DNA of 64,000 nt from Hirundichthys speculiger (taxonomy: Eukaryota > Chordata > Actinopteri > Beloniformes > Exocoetidae): NCBI GenBank assembly GCA_018398805.1, contig JAGFBZ010002395.1, positions 2,603,001 through 2,667,000 on the forward strand. The letters run 5' to 3'. The translations under genes and the position numbers were made by a program. The notes under the pieces were generated by a model. The model was given only the letters and a program-made list of their open reading frames with translations, was not told the DNA's origin and did no database searches. Below, piece by piece: positions 61,118-64,000 of the stretch (the first letter of the stretch is position 1; every line of letters starts with the position of its first letter).

Positions 61118-61500
61118 ATCTCTCTTTCCTGTCGTCTCAGACCCCCAGCTGATCAACGCAGATGACTGCCTTCGTTTCTAAGCAATAGAACACACCTCTT
61201 GTCATTTGAGCAACTGATTTTCAAGGCCCATCCATTTCACCTTGGCCATGAAGAACGTGACTCCATTGTGCTGTGGTAAGCATGTGTTTTGTACAAAAAT
61301 ATATTTTTTGGGATGTAAAAGTAATTTTTTTGGTTTTCAACATAATCAACTTTGGTGCTAAAGGTAATTGATTCAAGTGGACAAGCTCATATCCCATATA
61401 TTGTTGAACTATCGACTTTTAAAATCATGTGATGCTGCTAGCTAAAGATTAGCCTGAGTTGTTTTAGTTGATTTAATAAAAAAATTGGTGGTGGGTTAAA
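61118..61500. other. Sequence after the duplication boundary, no feature recognised
   Basis: It starts where units A and B diverge. A T-rich tract followed by CAG near 61140 looks like an acceptor, but the following frame has early stops and no homology that I recognise. Confidence 0.4.
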
Positions 61501-62832
61501 GTGAGACAACTGTAATGGGGCAAAGTAAAACACTGTCTCACTTTTTCCCTGGAGGCAAAGTAAGACAAAAAGTAATTTTTGTTTTTCATGTCTTAAAAAG
61601 TTTGAAAAATCCATCATACCAAGGAAATACAACAGGAAGACAACCTGGGGGAAAACCTCCCTTGAACAGATGGAAAGTGCAGCAACTGAGGTCATGGAGT
61701 AAAATAAGTCTTTAAGAGGTGTTTCGAGGGATTTAAATATTGACAAGTCAAGCCTCCTAAGATTTATAAGGAAAAAAGAGAAGGGGGAAGTTCTTACAGT
61801 CGCCTGGGGTGCAGTGGCTCAGGCAAAGAGAATTTCCACTGATGAGATGGAGGAAGAACTTTCCAAACACCTGAAAGAACTTGCTGAACAGTCACATGGC
61901 CTCTCTCCACTTAAGTGCCACTCACTGGCATTTGAATATGCAGAAAAGAACCATGTCTTCATGCCTGCCAACTGGAAAGAGACGCAGTGTGCAGGTAAGC
62001 CAGGGTGTGCAAGACATCATATAATTTCCTATGGTAACTAACACTCATCTTCCCACAAGGATAAATCTTAATAATGGATTGTCTATGGGTCAAGAATGGT
62101 TTTGCAGCTTTCTAGCACGTCGCCATCTTTCTGTCTGAACTCCAGAAGCAATATCTCTCGGAATGGCCACTGCCTTCAATAGAACGACTGTCGGGGAGTT
62201 CTTTGATAATCTGGTAGTAGTCATGGACAGGTGAGAGAATTAGTTCTTCCACTGCATATGTTTTATTTGGGCTTTATCTCTAAGATCGAGTAGTCTGGAT
62301 TCCCTTTCTCCTTATCGTTAACAGACATAAATTCCTCTCACACATGATATTCAATGTGGATGAAACAAGTGTCTATACAGTACAAAGGCCTCAGGGGGTA
62401 AGACTGACATTTGTAGCATGTAATAATATAATAACCAGCTAGTTATTGAGAGCATCTGTAGGCTGCTGCTACTACTGTAGTGCAGTAGAAGCAGCAGCAG
62501 CAGCCCCCAGCCTGGACCTGATAAAGCACACTCACTGCACCCCTGACCACCCCATGCTTCTAATCATGGACAATCTTAAAGCTCACATATCACTCAAGGC
62601 AGTAGAAATAGCCAAGAGCAATGGTATTGTTATGCTCAGTCTCCCAGCTCACACATCCCATCACATGCAGCCTCTCAACGTGACTGTGTACGGTCCATTC
62701 AAAGCCCAATACGGCCGAGCTCTTGATGTGATGATGAGATTGGATCCTGGCAAAACAGTCACCATCTACCAGGTTGCAGGAGTTGTGAATCAAGCCTTCA
62801 TGACAACAGTGACAACACACAAAATCACTTCT
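61500..62832 (+). mobile_element. pogo/Tigger-type DNA transposon, decayed
   Basis: Plus-strand pieces: an N-terminal helix-turn-helix (KTSLEQMESAATEVME, an in-frame TAA near 61700, then SLRGVSRDLNIDKSSLLRFI); a linker piece EELSKHLKELAEQSHGLSPL with FAMENHV-like EYAEKNHVFMPANW; the DDE-superfamily catalytic stretch FNVDETSVYTVQRPQG (62350-62400); and IMDNLKAHISLKAVEIAKSN followed by LPAHTSHHMQPLNVTVYGPFK (62560-62705). The pieces lie in different frames. Repeated GGGGCAAAGTAA-type motifs near 61510-61560 may belong to its left end. Confidence 0.8.
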
Positions 62833-64000
62833 TGAAAGAAAAAACGCATAACAAAGGGCACTGTTTGGATCTAGTCATCTCCAAAGGTCTGAATATTTCC
62901 AAGGTCATGGTGATGGATGTTGCTCTATCTGATCATTCCTGTGTTTTCTTTGAGAGTACTGTTATTGTCAACAAGAATGTCCAAACAGAGGTTGTCAAAA
63001 AACGATACATGGGTGAAAATGCCAGTGAAATGTTTCTACAAGCTTTCTCTCCCTCACCTCCTCTCTCCTGGCCCTCAGTTGATGAGCTTGTGGATCATTT
63101 CAATGGTAAAATTAAAAGCATTATTGATGTCATTGCTCCCATCAAGGTGAAAGTGATCGCTGCCAAAAAGAGAGCTCCATGGAAAAATGCCACGCTGGTA
63201 AGAGCTGAAAAACGAGAATGTCGGAAAGCTGAACGCAGGTGACGGAGAACAAAGTTGCAGGTTCACTATAAGATCTATAAAGAAAGACTAAGGATTCATA
63301 ATGTGGAGCTGAGAAATGCAAGACAATCATTCTTTTCTGACATCATTGCTAAGAACAGTAATAATGCTCGTTCCCTGTTCATTACTGTTGACAGGTTAAC
63401 TAACCCTCCTGTGTCAGTAACCCCAGAACTCCTGTCCAACCAGGTCTGTAACGAATTTGCTTCCTTCTTTACTGACAAAATTCAGAAAATCAGGCAGTCA
63501 GTACGTGCTTCCACGCCAGGGGCAGCACATGTCACCACTGTGGCCACCTAAAAATGTCAACACCATGACACACTTTTCTCCAATCAGCCCAAAAACCCTG
63601 GATGAGATCATTTGCCATCTGAAAACCACCACTTGCTGTCTTGATACCCTGCCAACAGGGTTTTTCAAGACTGTTTCAGGATGCATGGCCCCAGATATTT
63701 TACTGATTGTAAACACCTCCCTGATCTCAGGAGTCTTCCCTCAGAGCCTAAAAACAGCCGTTATCAAGCCTCTCCTGAAAAAGACCAGCTTAGATTCATC
63801 ACTCATGAGCAGCTACAGACCAATATCAAACCTCCCCTTTCTGAGCAAGATTATAGAAAAAGCTGTTTTTCAACAACTCCACAACTTCTTGATGCTAAAT
63901 AACTGTTTTGATATCTACCAGTCAGGTTTTCGGCTACATCACAGCACTGAGACTGCTCTAGTTAAGGTCCTTAATGACATTCACTTGAACATAGATAGTG
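62833..64000 (+). mobile_element. L2-type LINE, 5'-truncated, continues past the window
   Basis: It begins in the C-terminal part of the endonuclease (HCLDLVISKGLNISKV, then LSDHSCVFFES). An in-frame TGA at 63240 separates RKAERR from RRTKLQVHYKIYKER, and a shift occurs near 63545. The reverse transcriptase N-terminal half then reads PKTLDEIICHLK, SLKTAVIKPLLKKTSLDSS, YRPISNLPFLSKIIEKAVFQ and YQSGFRLHHSTETALVKV up to the window edge. Only a few lesions in more than 1 kb suggest a younger copy than those at 30 and 46 kb. Confidence 0.85.

Noticed and set aside
1..64000. Prokaryotic-type systems (CRISPR, toxin-antitoxin, phage defence)
   Set aside because: The window is spliced eukaryotic DNA; no regularly spaced repeats with unique spacers and no operons are present.

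Overview
The window is vertebrate nuclear DNA, almost certainly from a ray-finned (teleost) fish. It has short exons in large AT-rich introns, repeats typical of fish genomes (L2-type LINEs, tRNA-derived SINEs, hAT, piggyBac, pogo and Tc1-like DNA transposons), and class-C chemosensory receptor genes of the OlfC (V2R-like) type. No prokaryotic genes, CRISPR arrays or rRNA are visible.

Positions 1-23.8 kb hold the 3' three quarters of a phosphoinositide phospholipase C eta gene on the + strand, best matched to plch1. Seventeen exons are placed: catalytic X box, acidic X-Y linker, Y box, C2 domain, and a long C-terminal tail whose last exon encodes about 909 residues. All junctions keep frame through 1,637 codons to a stop at 22660-22662. 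One C2-domain intron uses a GC donor. The introns carry two hAT MITEs with 8-bp target duplications and an 805-bp inverted-repeat element.

Positions 23.8-33 kb have no recognisable host gene. They hold DNA-transposon copies, SINE fragments and a decayed minus-strand L2-type LINE.

Positions 33-61 kb are an OlfC receptor cluster. OlfC-1 (+, 33058-37431) has eleven exons but three frame-breaking indels. OlfC-2 (-, 38547-44829) and OlfC-3 (-, 55703-60004) are tandem duplicates. OlfC-3 is intact over nine exons (879 residues); OlfC-2 has three single-base insertions and a small C-terminal deletion. The duplication units (about 37.95-48.93 kb and 52.75-61.12 kb) were later hit by different insertions: a hAT element and an L2 LINE containing a nested solo LTR in the first, and a SINE, a 1.8-kb unclassified insertion and a LINE 3' fragment in the second. 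Between them lies LTR-related DNA broken by a piggyBac-type element that carries a 66-bp minisatellite.

Positions 61.1-64 kb hold a decayed pogo/Tigger-type transposase followed by a fairly young L2-type LINE that runs off the window.

Functionally, OlfC proteins are olfactory amino-acid-type receptors and PLC eta is a calcium-sensitive PIP2 hydrolase. Their adjacency looks positional (the edge of the teleost OlfC cluster), not an operon-like unit. The most unusual signal is the intron pattern of the OlfC genes: eight introns beyond the standard V2R layout all have GT as the first two exon bases after the acceptor.
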